From NCBI RefSeq assembly GCF_014199195.1, contig NZ_JACIJE010000002.1, positions 186,001 through 250,000 on the forward strand: a DNA stretch of 64,000 bases, written 5' to 3'. Positions within the stretch are counted from its first letter, which is position 1, and every line of letters begins with the position of its first letter. The stretch comes from Neoroseomonas alkaliterrae (GTDB lineage Bacteria; Pseudomonadota; Alphaproteobacteria; Acetobacterales; Acetobacteraceae). The position numbers and the translations under genes were made by a program. Positions 47,306-56,235 of this stretch are shown piece after piece. The notes below the pieces were generated by a model. That model was not told the origin of the DNA. It searched no databases and saw only the letters and a list, made by a program, of their open reading frames with translations.

Positions 47306-47680
47306 CTACAGGGTGACGACCTGCCCCTCGCCGACCGCTTCGAGGAAGGTGGCGATGCCGGCCACCTCCACCCCGCCGAGGAGCGGCAGGGTGTCCAGCG
47401 CTTCGGCCTTCAGCCCCGCCTCGCAGGCGATCAGGCGCACGCCGAGTTCGGCGCAGGCGGCGCGCAGCGTGGCGATGCCGGCGACGCCGCGCGCCGCGAG
47501 CGCCGCCTCGCGCGGGTCCTCGATCAGCGGGCAGGGCTCGGCGAGCAGCAGGCAGCCGCGATTGGTGGCGAAAAGCGTCACCTCCCGCCCCAGCGCCGCG
47601 GCGCCGGCGGCGACCACGAGCGCGTAATGCCCGCGCGCATGCCCGCCGGATTCGAGCAGCACGCCGAGCCGCCTCGCCAT
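47306..47680 (-). CDS. DsrE family protein
   Basis: A 124-residue Rossmann-like alpha/beta protein of the DsrE/DsrF/TusD superfamily: GVLLESGGHARGHYALVVAAGAAALGREVTLFAT opens it (the usual 'sulfur relay' nucleotide-like fold) and LIACEAGLKAEAL holds a Cys at the position of the active cysteine. The function may be sulfur transfer or peroxiredoxin-like membrane redox. It is downstream of the polyene-like cluster on the same strand. Confidence 0.8.
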   Translation of the reverse strand: MARRLGVLLESGGHARGHYALVVAAGAAALGREVTLFATNRGCLLLAEPCPLIEDPREAALAARGVAGIATLRAACAELGVRLIACEAGLKAEALDTLPLLGGVEVAGIATFLEAVGEGQVVTL

Positions 47681-47692
47681 CGCGCCCGCCCC

Positions 47693-48121
47693 TCAGGCCA
47701 AGAGGATGGTCGCGCGGCCGGCGAGCAGCCTGCGCGCCCCCTCGGCCACCTCGAAGCCGTAGATGAAGCCGCGGCTCTCGCGCGCGAGGGCGGTGGCGGT
47801 GACGAGCAGCGGCGCCTCCGCGGTGTCGAGCCGCTCCGCGGCCAGCGTCACGCCCGACAGCGCGACGAGGAAGCCCGGCCCCTGCGGCGCCCCGGCGGTC
47901 AGCGCGCCATGCAGCGCCATGGCCTGCGCGGCGTATTCCACCCCCGCGAGCGCCGGCAGCGCGCCCTCGCGCCGGAGCGGATTGGCGGCGTCGCGATGAC
48001 TGCGCGCTTCGCAGCGGATCGCCCCTTCATCGCAGGACAGCACGGCGTCGAGCAGGCACATCGCGCCCTGGTGCGGGATGAGCCGCGCGATCGCCGCGCG
48101 CGTGGCGGGCAGCGCGGTCAT
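47693..48121 (-). CDS. Hotdog-fold 3-hydroxyacyl-ACP dehydratase (ApeP-like)
   Basis: A 142-residue FabA/FabZ-type protein: RLIPHQGAMCLLDAVLSCDE (catalytic His in PHQGAMCLLD) and LAGVEYAAQAMALHG, where the Glu stands in for the FabZ catalytic Glu. This is the form found in aryl polyene clusters. It starts inside the stop of the chain-length-factor gene (ATGA). It would dehydrate 3-hydroxyacyl-ACP intermediates during polyene chain growth. Confidence 0.85.
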   Translation of the reverse strand: MTALPATRAAIARLIPHQGAMCLLDAVLSCDEGAIRCEARSHRDAANPLRREGALPALAGVEYAAQAMALHGALTAGAPQGPGFLVALSGVTLAAERLDTAEAPLLVTATALARESRGFIYGFEVAEGARRLLAGRATILLA

Positions 48122-48945
48122 GGCGCGACGGCGATGTCGAGCGCGGCATCCTCGAGCAGCGCGAGGCGCAACCGCGCCGGCCGCCGGGCCGCGAGCGCGG
48201 CGAGCAGCGGCAGCGACCGCGCCGCCGGGTTGCCCGCGCGCAGCGCCGCGAGGGGGGGCGGCAGCGGCGGCTCCTCCGCCACGGCTTCGGGCGCGAAGCG
48301 CAGGTCCAGGCTGCCATGCGGGCCGGGCCGGGGCGTCAGCACGAGTGCCACCGCGAAGGCGCCCTGCATCGGCCGCAGCGCATCGAGCGGCTCGGGCATC
48401 GGCACGTCATGCGCGACGCAGAGCACCGGCCGGCCGCGCGCCGCGACCTGCGCCCCGGCCTGCATCAGCCCGGTGGCGAAGGCGAAGTCATGCCCGCCGA
48501 GGCTCGCCGAGGGCCGCGCCGAGCCGACCGCGATGCCCCAGTATCCGGCGGCGGCATTGTGCACCGAGTTGTGGAACTGGGTCGGCGATATCGCGCCATC
48601 CGGCGCATGCAGCGCATCGAGGATGGAGACGATGACCTGCGGCTCGCCGTTCGAACTGGCGAAGATCGTGTCGAGCTCCTCGGGCGGCAGGCCGCTCGCG
48701 GCGACGGCCTCGGCGGCGACGGCCAGCGCCAGGCGGACCGAGGGGCCGGTGCGGCGGCGCTCGGTCGCGGGCAGCAGGGCGGGCGGCGGCGGCGTGAAGG
48801 GCGCGGCCTCGAACGGCGCCTCGCCGGCGAGCACGGGCATGGCGGCTTGCCAGCCCGCCAGCCCCGGCCCGAGCACGCCGATGCCCGCGATGCCGAGGCT
48901 GCACGCCCCGCCGCCGCCCCCCGCGATGCCGCCCGGCGCGCTCAC
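48118..48945 (-). CDS. Beta-ketoacyl synthase chain-length factor
   Basis: A 275-residue N-terminal-type ketosynthase-like protein (Ketoacyl-synt_2 family). SPTQFHNSVHNAAAGYWGIAVGS replaces the Cys-containing active site loop of real ketosynthases, the pattern of chain-length factors that pair with a ketosynthase in aryl polyene-like systems. The GTG start at 48945 overlaps the ketosynthase stop by 4 bases. The C-terminal third of the fold is missing, as is normal for this family. Confidence 0.87.
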   Translation of the reverse strand: MSAPGGIAGGGGGACSLGIAGIGVLGPGLAGWQAAMPVLAGEAPFEAAPFTPPPPALLPATERRRTGPSVRLALAVAAEAVAASGLPPEELDTIFASSNGEPQVIVSILDALHAPDGAISPTQFHNSVHNAAAGYWGIAVGSARPSASLGGHDFAFATGLMQAGAQVAARGRPVLCVAHDVPMPEPLDALRPMQGAFAVALVLTPRPGPHGSLDLRFAPEAVAEEPPLPPPLAALRAGNPAARSLPLLAALAARRPARLRLALLEDAALDIAVAP

Positions 48946-50135
48946 GGCAGCCGCCCGATCACCAGCGCGCAGTTGCTGCCGCCGAAGCCGAAGGAGTTGG
49001 ACAGCACCCGCGCGACCGGCGCGGCGATGTTCGCCACCGCGATGCGCGAGGCGAAGGACGGGTCCGGCCGGTCGAGGCCGAGGCAGCCGGGCACCAGCCC
49101 CTCCTCGACGCAGATCGCGCTGATCGCCGCCTCCAGCGCGCCCGAGGCGCCGAGCGTGTGGCCCGTCCAGCCCTTGGTGGAGGAACAGGGCACGGCATCG
49201 CCGAAGACGCGCGCGATGGCGCGGTCCTCCATCGCGTCGTTCGCGCGCGTGCCGGTGCCGTGCATGTTGACGTAGCCGATGGCCGCGGGCGCGAGTCCCG
49301 CGCTGGCAAGCGCCTCCTGCATCGCCGTCACGGCGCCATGCCCGTCCGGATGCGGGGAGGACATGTGGTGCCCGTCCGAGGACGCGCCGCCGCCGAGCAG
49401 CGCGAGCGCCCCGCCATCCCCGGGCCCCGCGCGTTCGAGCAGCGCGAAGGCCGCAGCCTCCCCGATGCTGATGCCGTCGCGGTCCTCGGCGCAGGGGCGG
49501 GTCGGGCCGCGCGCGAGCAGTTCGAGCGAGCCGAAGCCGTGCAGGGTGAGGCGGCAGAGCGTGTCCGCCCCGCCCACAACCGCGGCATCGGCGAGGCCGG
49601 CCGCGATCAGCGTGGCGGCATCGAGGAAGGAGCGCGCGCCCGAAGTGCAGGCGGTGGAGACCGAGACGCAGGGACCGGCGAGGCCGAGCCGCGCGCGCAC
49701 GTAGCGCGGCAGGGCGTGCAGGTCGTGGGTGCGGGCGAAGTCGTAGGGCGCGAGCGCGCCCGCCGCGTCGCGGCGCGACCAGCGGCGCTCGGTCTCCTCG
49801 ATGCCGGAGGTCGAGGTGCCGAGCACCACCGCGATGCGCTGCGCGCCATGCCGCCGGGCGGCGGCGGCGACCGCCTCCATGAAGCCGTCCTGGCGCAGCG
49901 CGAGTTCCGCAAGGCGGGTGTTGCGGCAGGCGAAGGCGGCGAGCGGGGCGGGCGGCTCCACCGCCTCGGCCTCGCGCACGCGGCCGATCCAGATGCCCGG
50001 CGGCATGTCCGGCAGGTCGCAGGGCGCAAGCCCGCTGCGGCGCGCGGCGAGGGCGGAGCGCGTCGCGGCGAGCCCGGCGCCCATGGCGCTGGTGGCGGTG
50101 TAGGCGGTGATGCGCAGCGGGAACATGCGCCTCAT
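48942..50135 (-). CDS. Beta-ketoacyl-ACP synthase (FabF-like ketosynthase)
   Basis: A 397-residue condensing enzyme. The Cys-His-His triad is visible: Cys in VSTACTSGARS, His in NMHGTGTRAND, His in GWTGHTLGASGA, with the FGFGGSNCALV end. It elongates ACP-bound chains with malonyl units. ATG 50135 overlaps the exporter stop (ATGA). It is directly followed by a chain-length factor and a dehydratase, the KS-CLF-DH order of aryl polyene type clusters. Confidence 0.93.
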   Translation of the reverse strand: MRRMFPLRITAYTATSAMGAGLAATRSALAARRSGLAPCDLPDMPPGIWIGRVREAEAVEPPAPLAAFACRNTRLAELALRQDGFMEAVAAAARRHGAQRIAVVLGTSTSGIEETERRWSRRDAAGALAPYDFARTHDLHALPRYVRARLGLAGPCVSVSTACTSGARSFLDAATLIAAGLADAAVVGGADTLCRLTLHGFGSLELLARGPTRPCAEDRDGISIGEAAAFALLERAGPGDGGALALLGGGASSDGHHMSSPHPDGHGAVTAMQEALASAGLAPAAIGYVNMHGTGTRANDAMEDRAIARVFGDAVPCSSTKGWTGHTLGASGALEAAISAICVEEGLVPGCLGLDRPDPSFASRIAVANIAAPVARVLSNSFGFGGSNCALVIGRLP

Positions 50136-52423
50136 GCGCGCCCGCGCCGCGGCGGCGCCAGCGCGCAGGCGAGCAGGAAGGCCGCGGCGACGCCGAGGCT
50201 CACGGTCAGCCCCATCGCGTGCAGCACGGGTGTGCGGCAGAGCGCGAGCAGGCCGAAGGTGAGCAGCGTCGTGACCATGCAGGTGACGACCGCGCCCAGG
50301 GCGCGTGCGTCCTCGGCGGCATCCTCCTGCGTCATGCGCGACATGAACAGCGCATAATCCATGCCCACGCCCGCCAGCAAGAGCGCGGCGGTGAGGTGGA
50401 ACACGCTCACCCTCTCGCCGAGCAGGTGCAGCGCGGCGAAGGCGAGCAGCAGCGCGCCGCCCGGCACAAGGGCGAGGCGCAGCCCGGCACGGCCGCGCCC
50501 GGCGAGCAGCAGCGCGAGCACCAGCCCCGCCCCGAGCCCGCCCCAGCGCAGGGCCGTCGCGATGCCCGCATCGAGGATCCTCTCGGTCTCGGCCTTGATG
50601 TCCACGACCAGCAGGCCCGGCGCGGCGGCGGCGCGCAGCGCGGCGGGATCCTGCGCGCCCTCGGGCAGCAGCAGGGCGCGCCAGCCGCCGTTCTCGGGCC
50701 GCAGCAGCGTGGCGAGGCGGGCGGCAAGCAGCGGCGCCCCCTCCAGCGCATCGGGCGTGAGCGGACCGGCCGCGCGGGCCGCCGCCACATCCTCGAGGAA
50801 CGGCGCGAAGGCGCCGGGGCGGAAGGGCAGGCCGGCGCGCGCGGCCTCGAGCCGGGCGGCGAGGGTGGCGGCATCCGGCAGCGTATCGAGGCGTGCGCGC
50901 TGGGTGGCCGCACTCGGCAGCCAGCGCGCCGGGTGGTCGAACGCGGCGGCGGCGCCGGCGGCCGTGAGCGCGGCGGCGGCGCGTTCGGCGGCGACCAGCG
51001 CGCCTTCGGCATCCGGCGCCCGCACCGAGAGCACGAGGCGCACATCCGGCGCGCCGGCCTGCGCCCGCAGCCTGCCGTCGAGCTCGCGCAGCGCCTCCGG
51101 CACCGGGCTCAGCGCCGCGATGTCGCGTTCGAGCCGCGGCGCGCCGGCGAGCAGCAGCGCCGCCGCCACGCCGCCGAGCAGCCAGGGCACGAGCCGCCGC
51201 CGCGCGGCGAGCGCCGCGACCGCGTCCATCGCCCCGCGCGGCAGCGGGCGCAGGGCGGGCGGTTCGGCCGGCAGCAGGGCCGGCAGCAGCAGCCGCGCGG
51301 CGAGGGCGGCGGCAAGCAGCCCCGCCCCGGCGAAGAGGCCGAGCTGCGCGAGGCCCGGGAAGCCCGAGGCCAGCATCGGCGTCAGCCCCGCCACCGAGGT
51401 CGCGACCGCGAGGCGCAGCGTCGGCCAGACCCGCCGCGCGGCCTCACCCACGCTCTCGCCCGGCGCGCGGTGCGCGACCACCACGACGGGGTAGTCGGCC
51501 GCGACGCCGAGCATCGTCATGCCGAAGCCGAAGGCTGCGCCATGGACATGGCCGAAGGCCGCCTGCACCGCGAGCAGCCCGGCGAGCGCGCCGAGCAGCA
51601 CCGGCAGCGCGACGGCACCGAGCAGCATCAGCGAGCGGTAGCGCCACAGCAGGAACGCGGCGACCAGGCTCGCGGAGAGGATCGAGACCAGGCGCACATC
51701 GGCGCGGATCGCCTCGGCCGCCGCGGCGGCGAAGACGCCGGGGCCCGAGAGCAGAAGCCGCGCCTCCCCGGAAGGCGCGGCGGCGGCGAAGGCGGCGCGG
51801 GCGGCCTCGGCGGCGCGGGCCTGGGCCTCTGGGTCCATGCCGCCGGCGCGGGTTTCCATCAGCAGCAGGGCGCGCGGGCCCTCGGCCATCCAGACGCCGT
51901 CATGAAGGGCGATCCGGTGCTCCTGCGCCCAGCCGCGCAGCAGGGCAGGGAAGGCGCCGGTCGGGTCGGCGAAGGCGAAGCGCCGGACCAGCGGCTCGGC
52001 GGAGGAGCGCAACCCGTCCAGCACGGCCTCGAGCGCGGCGCGCAGCGCGGGCTCGGTGAAGGCCTCGGGCGTGGTGGCGGGCGAGAGGGCGTAGCGCCGG
52101 GCAAACAGCAGCGCGGCCTCGGCATCGGTGGGCTGCGGCGGGCCGTTGGCGACCACCGCGAACAGGCCTGATTCGCGCAGCCGCTCGGCCATGGCGCGGG
52201 AGAGGCGGGCGAGTTCGGCCTCCGGCGCGCCCTCGATGCCGGCGAGCAGCAGGCGCGTCCCGGCACCCTCGCGCAGTTCGCGCAGCAGGAAGGCGGCTTC
52301 CTCGCCCTGCGCGGCAGGCAGGAAGTCGGCGATGTCGGCGCGCAGCGGGACATGGCGCAGCGCCAGCGCGAAGGCCGCCGCGGCCAGCAGCAGCGCGAGC
52401 AGGAGCGGCGCGTGGCGCCTCAT
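50132..52423 (-). CDS. MMPL/RND-type exporter
   Basis: A 763-residue inner-membrane protein with the two-fold 1+5 transmembrane layout of MMPL/HpnN-like transporters. TM1 (about 8-27) is followed by a large periplasmic domain to about 225, then five helices; the second half repeats this from about 415. The Asp-containing fourth helix motifs are GVAADYPVVVVAH and GVGMDYALFMSRM. It is likely to move the lipid-linked product to the outer membrane together with the LolA-like protein encoded just upstream (ATGA overlap). Confidence 0.9.
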   Translation of the reverse strand: MRRHAPLLLALLLAAAAFALALRHVPLRADIADFLPAAQGEEAAFLLRELREGAGTRLLLAGIEGAPEAELARLSRAMAERLRESGLFAVVANGPPQPTDAEAALLFARRYALSPATTPEAFTEPALRAALEAVLDGLRSSAEPLVRRFAFADPTGAFPALLRGWAQEHRIALHDGVWMAEGPRALLLMETRAGGMDPEAQARAAEAARAAFAAAAPSGEARLLLSGPGVFAAAAAEAIRADVRLVSILSASLVAAFLLWRYRSLMLLGAVALPVLLGALAGLLAVQAAFGHVHGAAFGFGMTMLGVAADYPVVVVAHRAPGESVGEAARRVWPTLRLAVATSVAGLTPMLASGFPGLAQLGLFAGAGLLAAALAARLLLPALLPAEPPALRPLPRGAMDAVAALAARRRLVPWLLGGVAAALLLAGAPRLERDIAALSPVPEALRELDGRLRAQAGAPDVRLVLSVRAPDAEGALVAAERAAAALTAAGAAAAFDHPARWLPSAATQRARLDTLPDAATLAARLEAARAGLPFRPGAFAPFLEDVAAARAAGPLTPDALEGAPLLAARLATLLRPENGGWRALLLPEGAQDPAALRAAAAPGLLVVDIKAETERILDAGIATALRWGGLGAGLVLALLLAGRGRAGLRLALVPGGALLLAFAALHLLGERVSVFHLTAALLLAGVGMDYALFMSRMTQEDAAEDARALGAVVTCMVTTLLTFGLLALCRTPVLHAMGLTVSLGVAAAFLLACALAPPRRGRA

Positions 52424-52983
52424 GGCAGCGGCGTGGCGGCGAGGCGCGAGCGCCCGTCGCGGCCCTGCGTTTCGACCACCAGCAGCCGCCCGTGCTCGCC
52501 CTCGAGCACGATGCGCTGCACGGCGGCGAGCACGCGCGCCGAACGCGGCACGAGGGTGATGCGCCAGCGCGCCGGGCTGCCGGCGGCGGCGACCTCGTGA
52601 TGGGCGGCAAGCGTCGCGGCGTCACCGGCCAGGGTGGCGCGGATCGCCTCGACCAGCGGGCGGATCTCGGGTGCGGCGTCGAGTGCCGTCTCCTGCCGCG
52701 TGCCGCGGTCGGGGCGTTCGAGCAGCAGGCGGTCGCCCTCGACCAGCAGGCGTTCCTGGAAGGGCTCGGTGGTGCGCTTCTCGAGCCGGTCGGGGGCGCG
52801 CCAGGCGAGCAGACCGCGCGCGACGAGCGGACTTTCGAGCTCGGGCAGTTCCTTCTCCTCGACGAAGGCGGCGCGGCTCTCGCGCGTCGCGGCCAGCGCC
52901 GCCATCACCTGCGCGAGAAGCGCCTGCGCGCGCGCGGGTGCTGCGGGCAGCAGCGCGGCGGCGAGCAGGGCGCGGCGCCTCAC
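52420..52983 (-). CDS. LolA-like outer-membrane lipoprotein carrier protein
   Basis: A 187-residue exported protein starting at GTG 52983 in the acyltransferase stop (GTGA). The signal peptide ends near APARAQ (residue 18). The mature protein has LolA-like features: VMAALAATRESRAAFVEEKELPELESPLVARGLLAWRAPDRLEKRT is the usual start of the half-barrel (written here as a description of residues 22-66), with GRLLVVETQGRDG at the end. LolA-like proteins are standard members of aryl polyene clusters, where they probably ferry the lipid. Confidence 0.82.
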   Translation of the reverse strand: MRRRALLAAALLPAAPARAQALLAQVMAALAATRESRAAFVEEKELPELESPLVARGLLAWRAPDRLEKRTTEPFQERLLVEGDRLLLERPDRGTRQETALDAAPEIRPLVEAIRATLAGDAATLAAHHEVAAAGSPARWRITLVPRSARVLAAVQRIVLEGEHGRLLVVETQGRDGRSRLAATPLP

Positions 52984-53882
52984 GCCTCCTCCGCCCAGAC
53001 GTCGTGGAAGTTGAACCAGTTGTAGGGATGGGCGCGGCAGATCTCGCCGAGCCGCTCGGCATAGAGGGCGAGCCAGCGGGCGATCGCCTCCTCGCGCGCA
53101 CCGCGCGGCAGGTCGAGGGCGGGGGCGAAGGGCTCGAAGCGCAGCGTGTAGCGGCGCGGCCCGGTGCGCAGCGCGAAACCGAGCACTACCGGCGCGCGGA
53201 GGATGGCCGCGAGCGTCATCGGCCCGGCCGGCAGCGGCGCGGGCGCGCCCAGGAAGGGCACCGGCACCATGCGGTCGGCGCGCGTCGCGCGGTCGGCGAG
53301 CAGGCCGACGATGCCGCCGCGCGCGATCACCTCGCGCGCCTCCAGCATGGAATCGGGGCGGCCGAGCGGGATCACCGAGCCGGCGCGGGCCGGGTCGAGG
53401 CTGTCGAACAGCGCATCCGCCGCGCCGCCGCCGGGATGCATCAGCATGCGGATCTCGACCGGCGCGCCCGCGCCGCCGATCGCGCGCAGCGCATCGAAGG
53501 ATCCCATATGCGCGCCGAGCAGCACGAGGCCCTCCCCGCGCGCGGCGGCCTCGCGCAGCATCGCCGTGCCATCGATCTCCAGCCGGTAGGCGGCGGTGCG
53601 GCCGGTGAGCAGGAAGACCCGGTCGAGCATGCAGGAGGCGAAGCAGAACCACAGGCGCCAGAGGTCGCGCCAGCCCGCCTCGCGCCCCAGCGCGCGCGCG
53701 AGGTAGCGGCGCATCGCCCGGCGCTGCGAGGCCGGCGCGGTGGCGAGGAAGAACAGCGTGACCGGATGCAGCAGCGCATTGGCCACCGGCCAGCCGAGGC
53801 CGAGGGCGATGCGCGTCATCAGCCGCAGCGCCGCGCCGCTGCCGCGCTCCGGCGTGCGGGCCCAGGCGGCGGTGCCGCTCAC
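52980..53882 (-). CDS. LpxL/HtrB-like acyltransferase
   Basis: A 300-residue membrane-associated acyltransferase of the lysophospholipid/lauroyl transferase family. There is a hydrophobic N-terminal segment (IALGLGWPVANALLHPVTLFFLA), the catalytic His-Asp box GLVLLGAHMGSFDALRA, and the VGLLADR and PYNWFNFHD segments. It would transfer an acyl chain (possibly the polyene) to a lipid anchor. GTG 53882 overlaps the stop of the hotdog gene. Confidence 0.87.
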   Translation of the reverse strand: MSGTAAWARTPERGSGAALRLMTRIALGLGWPVANALLHPVTLFFLATAPASQRRAMRRYLARALGREAGWRDLWRLWFCFASCMLDRVFLLTGRTAAYRLEIDGTAMLREAAARGEGLVLLGAHMGSFDALRAIGGAGAPVEIRMLMHPGGGAADALFDSLDPARAGSVIPLGRPDSMLEAREVIARGGIVGLLADRATRADRMVPVPFLGAPAPLPAGPMTLAAILRAPVVLGFALRTGPRRYTLRFEPFAPALDLPRGAREEAIARWLALYAERLGEICRAHPYNWFNFHDVWAEEA

Positions 53883-54175
53883 GGGGCGAACAGCGCCTCG
53901 CCCGAGGCGACCGGCCTGCCCGCCGATGCGAGCGCGAAGCCGACCCGGCCGGGGCCGAGCAGGGTCAGCGTCGCCCGGACCTCCTGGCCCGGCAGCACGG
54001 GGGCGGCGAATTTCGCGCGCGGCAGGCCGGCGAGCGGGCCGAGGCCGAAGGCGGCGCGCGCCGCCGCCGCCACGCGGTCGAGCAGCACCACGCCCGGCAC
54101 CACGGGCCGGCCAGGGAAATGGCCGGGCAGCGCGGGGTGGTCGGCGGGGATGGCGAAATCCGTCTCGTGGCGCAT
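53879..54175 (-). CDS. Hotdog-fold dehydratase-like protein (ApeI-like)
   Basis: A 98-residue FabZ-like protein: FAIPADHPALPGHFPGRPVVPGVVLLDRV carries the GHFPG and PGVVLLD motifs (split here), with the catalytic-type His. An ATG at 54217 would add 14 residues; the region from there back to the ligase stop (54328) is poor in coding signs. It is the second dehydratase of the cluster, next to the AMP ligase, as in aryl polyene clusters. Confidence 0.78.
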   Translation of the reverse strand: MRHETDFAIPADHPALPGHFPGRPVVPGVVLLDRVAAAARAAFGLGPLAGLPRAKFAAPVLPGQEVRATLTLLGPGRVGFALASAGRPVASGEALFAP

Positions 54176-54327
54176 GGCGCGGTTGAACCCGTCGCCGGTG
54201 CCGGAGGCAAGGGGCATGGCGGCCGCCCGCGCCCCGGCGCGCCGGCGAAGGCCGGCAGCGGGAAGCGGGGGCGGATGCGCGCAGGTCGCCGGGGACCGGG
54301 CACGCCGCGCCGTCCCGCCGGGGACGC

Positions 54328-55653
54328 TCACCGCTTCCAGGCGAGGGCGGCGATGGCGGCGCGGCTGATCTTGCCCACCGCGTCGCGCGGCAGCGCGTCG
54401 AGCATCACGACGGGGCGCGGCAGGAAGGCGGGCTCCACCCGCTCGCGCAGGGCGGCGAGGACGGCCTTCGCGTCCATCCCCGGCGCGACCACGGCGGCGG
54501 CGAGGCGGGCGCGCGGGTTGCGATCGAGGTCGGGCGGGGCGAGGAACACCCCGTCCTCCACCCCCTCGATGGCCGTCAGGATGCGGGTGAGGCCGGCGAT
54601 GGAGGCGCGCTTGCCCGCGAGCTTGACCATGTCCGTCAGCCGCCCCGCGAGGCGGAACCGCCCCTGCCCGCACCATTCCAGGCGGTCGGCGAGCGGGACC
54701 GGGGCAGGCAGGCCGGGGACGGTGACGCTCGCCCCCTCCTCGCCGATCGTGAAGGCGACGCCGGGATAGGGCTCCCAGCCCTCCTCCCGGGTCGTGTGGC
54801 GGGAGGCGATGGAGCCGGCCTCGGTGGCGCCATAGATCTCGCGCACCGGCGCGCCCCAGGCGGCCTCGGCCTCGGCGGCGAGGGCGGCATCCAGCGGGGC
54901 GGTGGCGGAAATGACGCCGATCAGCGGCGGCAGGGCGATGCCGGTGCCGAGCAGGGCGCGCATCTGCAGCGGCGTGGTGACGAGCAGGCGCGGCGCCGGC
55001 ACGGCGGCGAGCGCGGCCTCTATGTCCGAGGGGTAGAAGACCGGCCCGGCATGGCCCGCGCCCCCGCCGTGCAGCGGCAGCATCAGCGTCGTCTCGAAGC
55101 CGTACATGTGCTGGGCGGGGATGGTGCCGACGATGCTCGTCCCCGGGGCCACGGCGAAGCGGGCGGCGGCCGCCCGGGCGCCGGCCACCAGCGCGCCCCA
55201 GGGCTTGGCATGGGGCTGCGGCTCGCCGGTGCTGCCGGAGGTGAAGCCGATGGCGGCGATGCGCGCGGCGGGAATGGCGGGGTTCGGCGCCTCGGGGCCG
55301 GCCTCGGCCGCCGGGGCGATGACGGGCAGGGGCAGCGAGGCCGGCGTGTCGGACAGCGCGCAGCGCGCGCCGTGGCGCGCGGCGATCTCGGCAAGGCGCT
55401 GCGGCGTGCGGTCGGCCGAGAGCAGCGTGACCTGCCCGCGCATCAGCGCCGCGGCGAAGCCGAGCAGCGCGAGGTAGCGGTCGGCGCAGACATTCAGCAC
55501 CGGCCCCTCCGCCGGAAGCCGCGCGGCGAGGCCGGCCGCCTCGGCGAGGAAGCGGGCGGTGGTCACCGGCTCGGCGCCGCGGCGGAACAGGACCTCACCT
55601 GGCGCGCGCGCGGTCAGCGGGAAGGCCGGTTCAGCGGGCATCGGCCAGGACAT
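54328..55653 (-). CDS. AMP-dependent acyl-CoA/acyl-ACP synthetase
   Basis: A 441-residue adenylating enzyme: the P-loop IGFTSGSTGEPQPHAKPW (residues 134-151), IYGATEAGSI (A5 motif) and LAGRLTDMVKLAGKRAS (A8 region), with a C-terminal Lys in AVGKISR. It is shorter than usual and lacks part of the N-terminal domain. It would activate a starter acid (an aryl acid in known polyene systems). ATG 55653 overlaps the next-upstream gene; ATG 55641 is an alternative. Confidence 0.88.
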   Translation of the reverse strand: MSWPMPAEPAFPLTARAPGEVLFRRGAEPVTTARFLAEAAGLAARLPAEGPVLNVCADRYLALLGFAAALMRGQVTLLSADRTPQRLAEIAARHGARCALSDTPASLPLPVIAPAAEAGPEAPNPAIPAARIAAIGFTSGSTGEPQPHAKPWGALVAGARAAAARFAVAPGTSIVGTIPAQHMYGFETTLMLPLHGGGAGHAGPVFYPSDIEAALAAVPAPRLLVTTPLQMRALLGTGIALPPLIGVISATAPLDAALAAEAEAAWGAPVREIYGATEAGSIASRHTTREEGWEPYPGVAFTIGEEGASVTVPGLPAPVPLADRLEWCGQGRFRLAGRLTDMVKLAGKRASIAGLTRILTAIEGVEDGVFLAPPDLDRNPRARLAAAVVAPGMDAKAVLAALRERVEPAFLPRPVVMLDALPRDAVGKISRAAIAALAWKR

Positions 55654-56230
55654 CCACGCGCCAGATGGCGCGCAGCGTGCGCCAGGGATGCGTCGGCAGG
55701 TCGGGGAAGAGGCGCAGCCGCAGCGCGTGCTCGGCGAGGAACAGCACCGCCGAGACCACGATCGAGGCCGCCGCCGCCCGTGCCGGCGATGGCCCGAACC
55801 CGGCCATGGCCGCCGCGCCCACCAGCGCGAAGCCGAGGAAGGCGAGCGTCCAGAACAGGGTGAGCGCGCGGGTATAGGCGGCGAGGCGCGGGCCGGGCTC
55901 GCCGAGATCGGCGCGGGTGTAGCGGGTGATCAGCGCCTCCTGCCCCGGCGCCAGGGTGCGCCCGAAATGCCAGGCGAAGCCGAGATGGCCGAGAACGGGC
56001 AGCGCCGCGAGCAGGGCCGCGGTGCCGAGCGTCAGCGCCGCCGCCAGAAGCGCCGCCGCGGTGGCGCCGGCGGCAAGGCACACGCCGGCCATCCGCTGGG
56101 ACGGCGCGAGCACCGCACCCGCCGCACCGGCCGCCGCCACCGCCGCGGCAAGGTCGGCCCCCATGGCATGGGCCGCGACGAACAGTCCCGAGAGCGGCAG
56201 CGAGACGGCGAGCCGCGGCGCCAGGCGCAT
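55631..56230 (-). CDS. COG4648-type membrane protein
   Basis: A 199-residue integral membrane protein with about five hydrophobic segments and a conserved-looking C-terminus LFLAEHALRLRLFPDLPT. This protein is seen in aryl polyene clusters and is sometimes misnamed in databases (COG4648). Its function is unknown; a role in lipid or acceptor handling is guessed. It begins 5 bases after the ACP stop. Confidence 0.75.
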   Translation of the reverse strand: MRLAPRLAVSLPLSGLFVAAHAMGADLAAAVAAAGAAGAVLAPSQRMAGVCLAAGATAAALLAAALTLGTAALLAALPVLGHLGFAWHFGRTLAPGQEALITRYTRADLGEPGPRLAAYTRALTLFWTLAFLGFALVGAAAMAGFGPSPARAAAASIVVSAVLFLAEHALRLRLFPDLPTHPWRTLRAIWRVDVLADAR

Positions 56231-56235
56231 GGCGC

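Noticed and set aside
54176-54676. Long N-terminal extension of the ApeI-like hotdog protein
   Set aside because: The extra part overlaps the AMP ligase gene and is Arg/Pro-rich without similarity to any domain.
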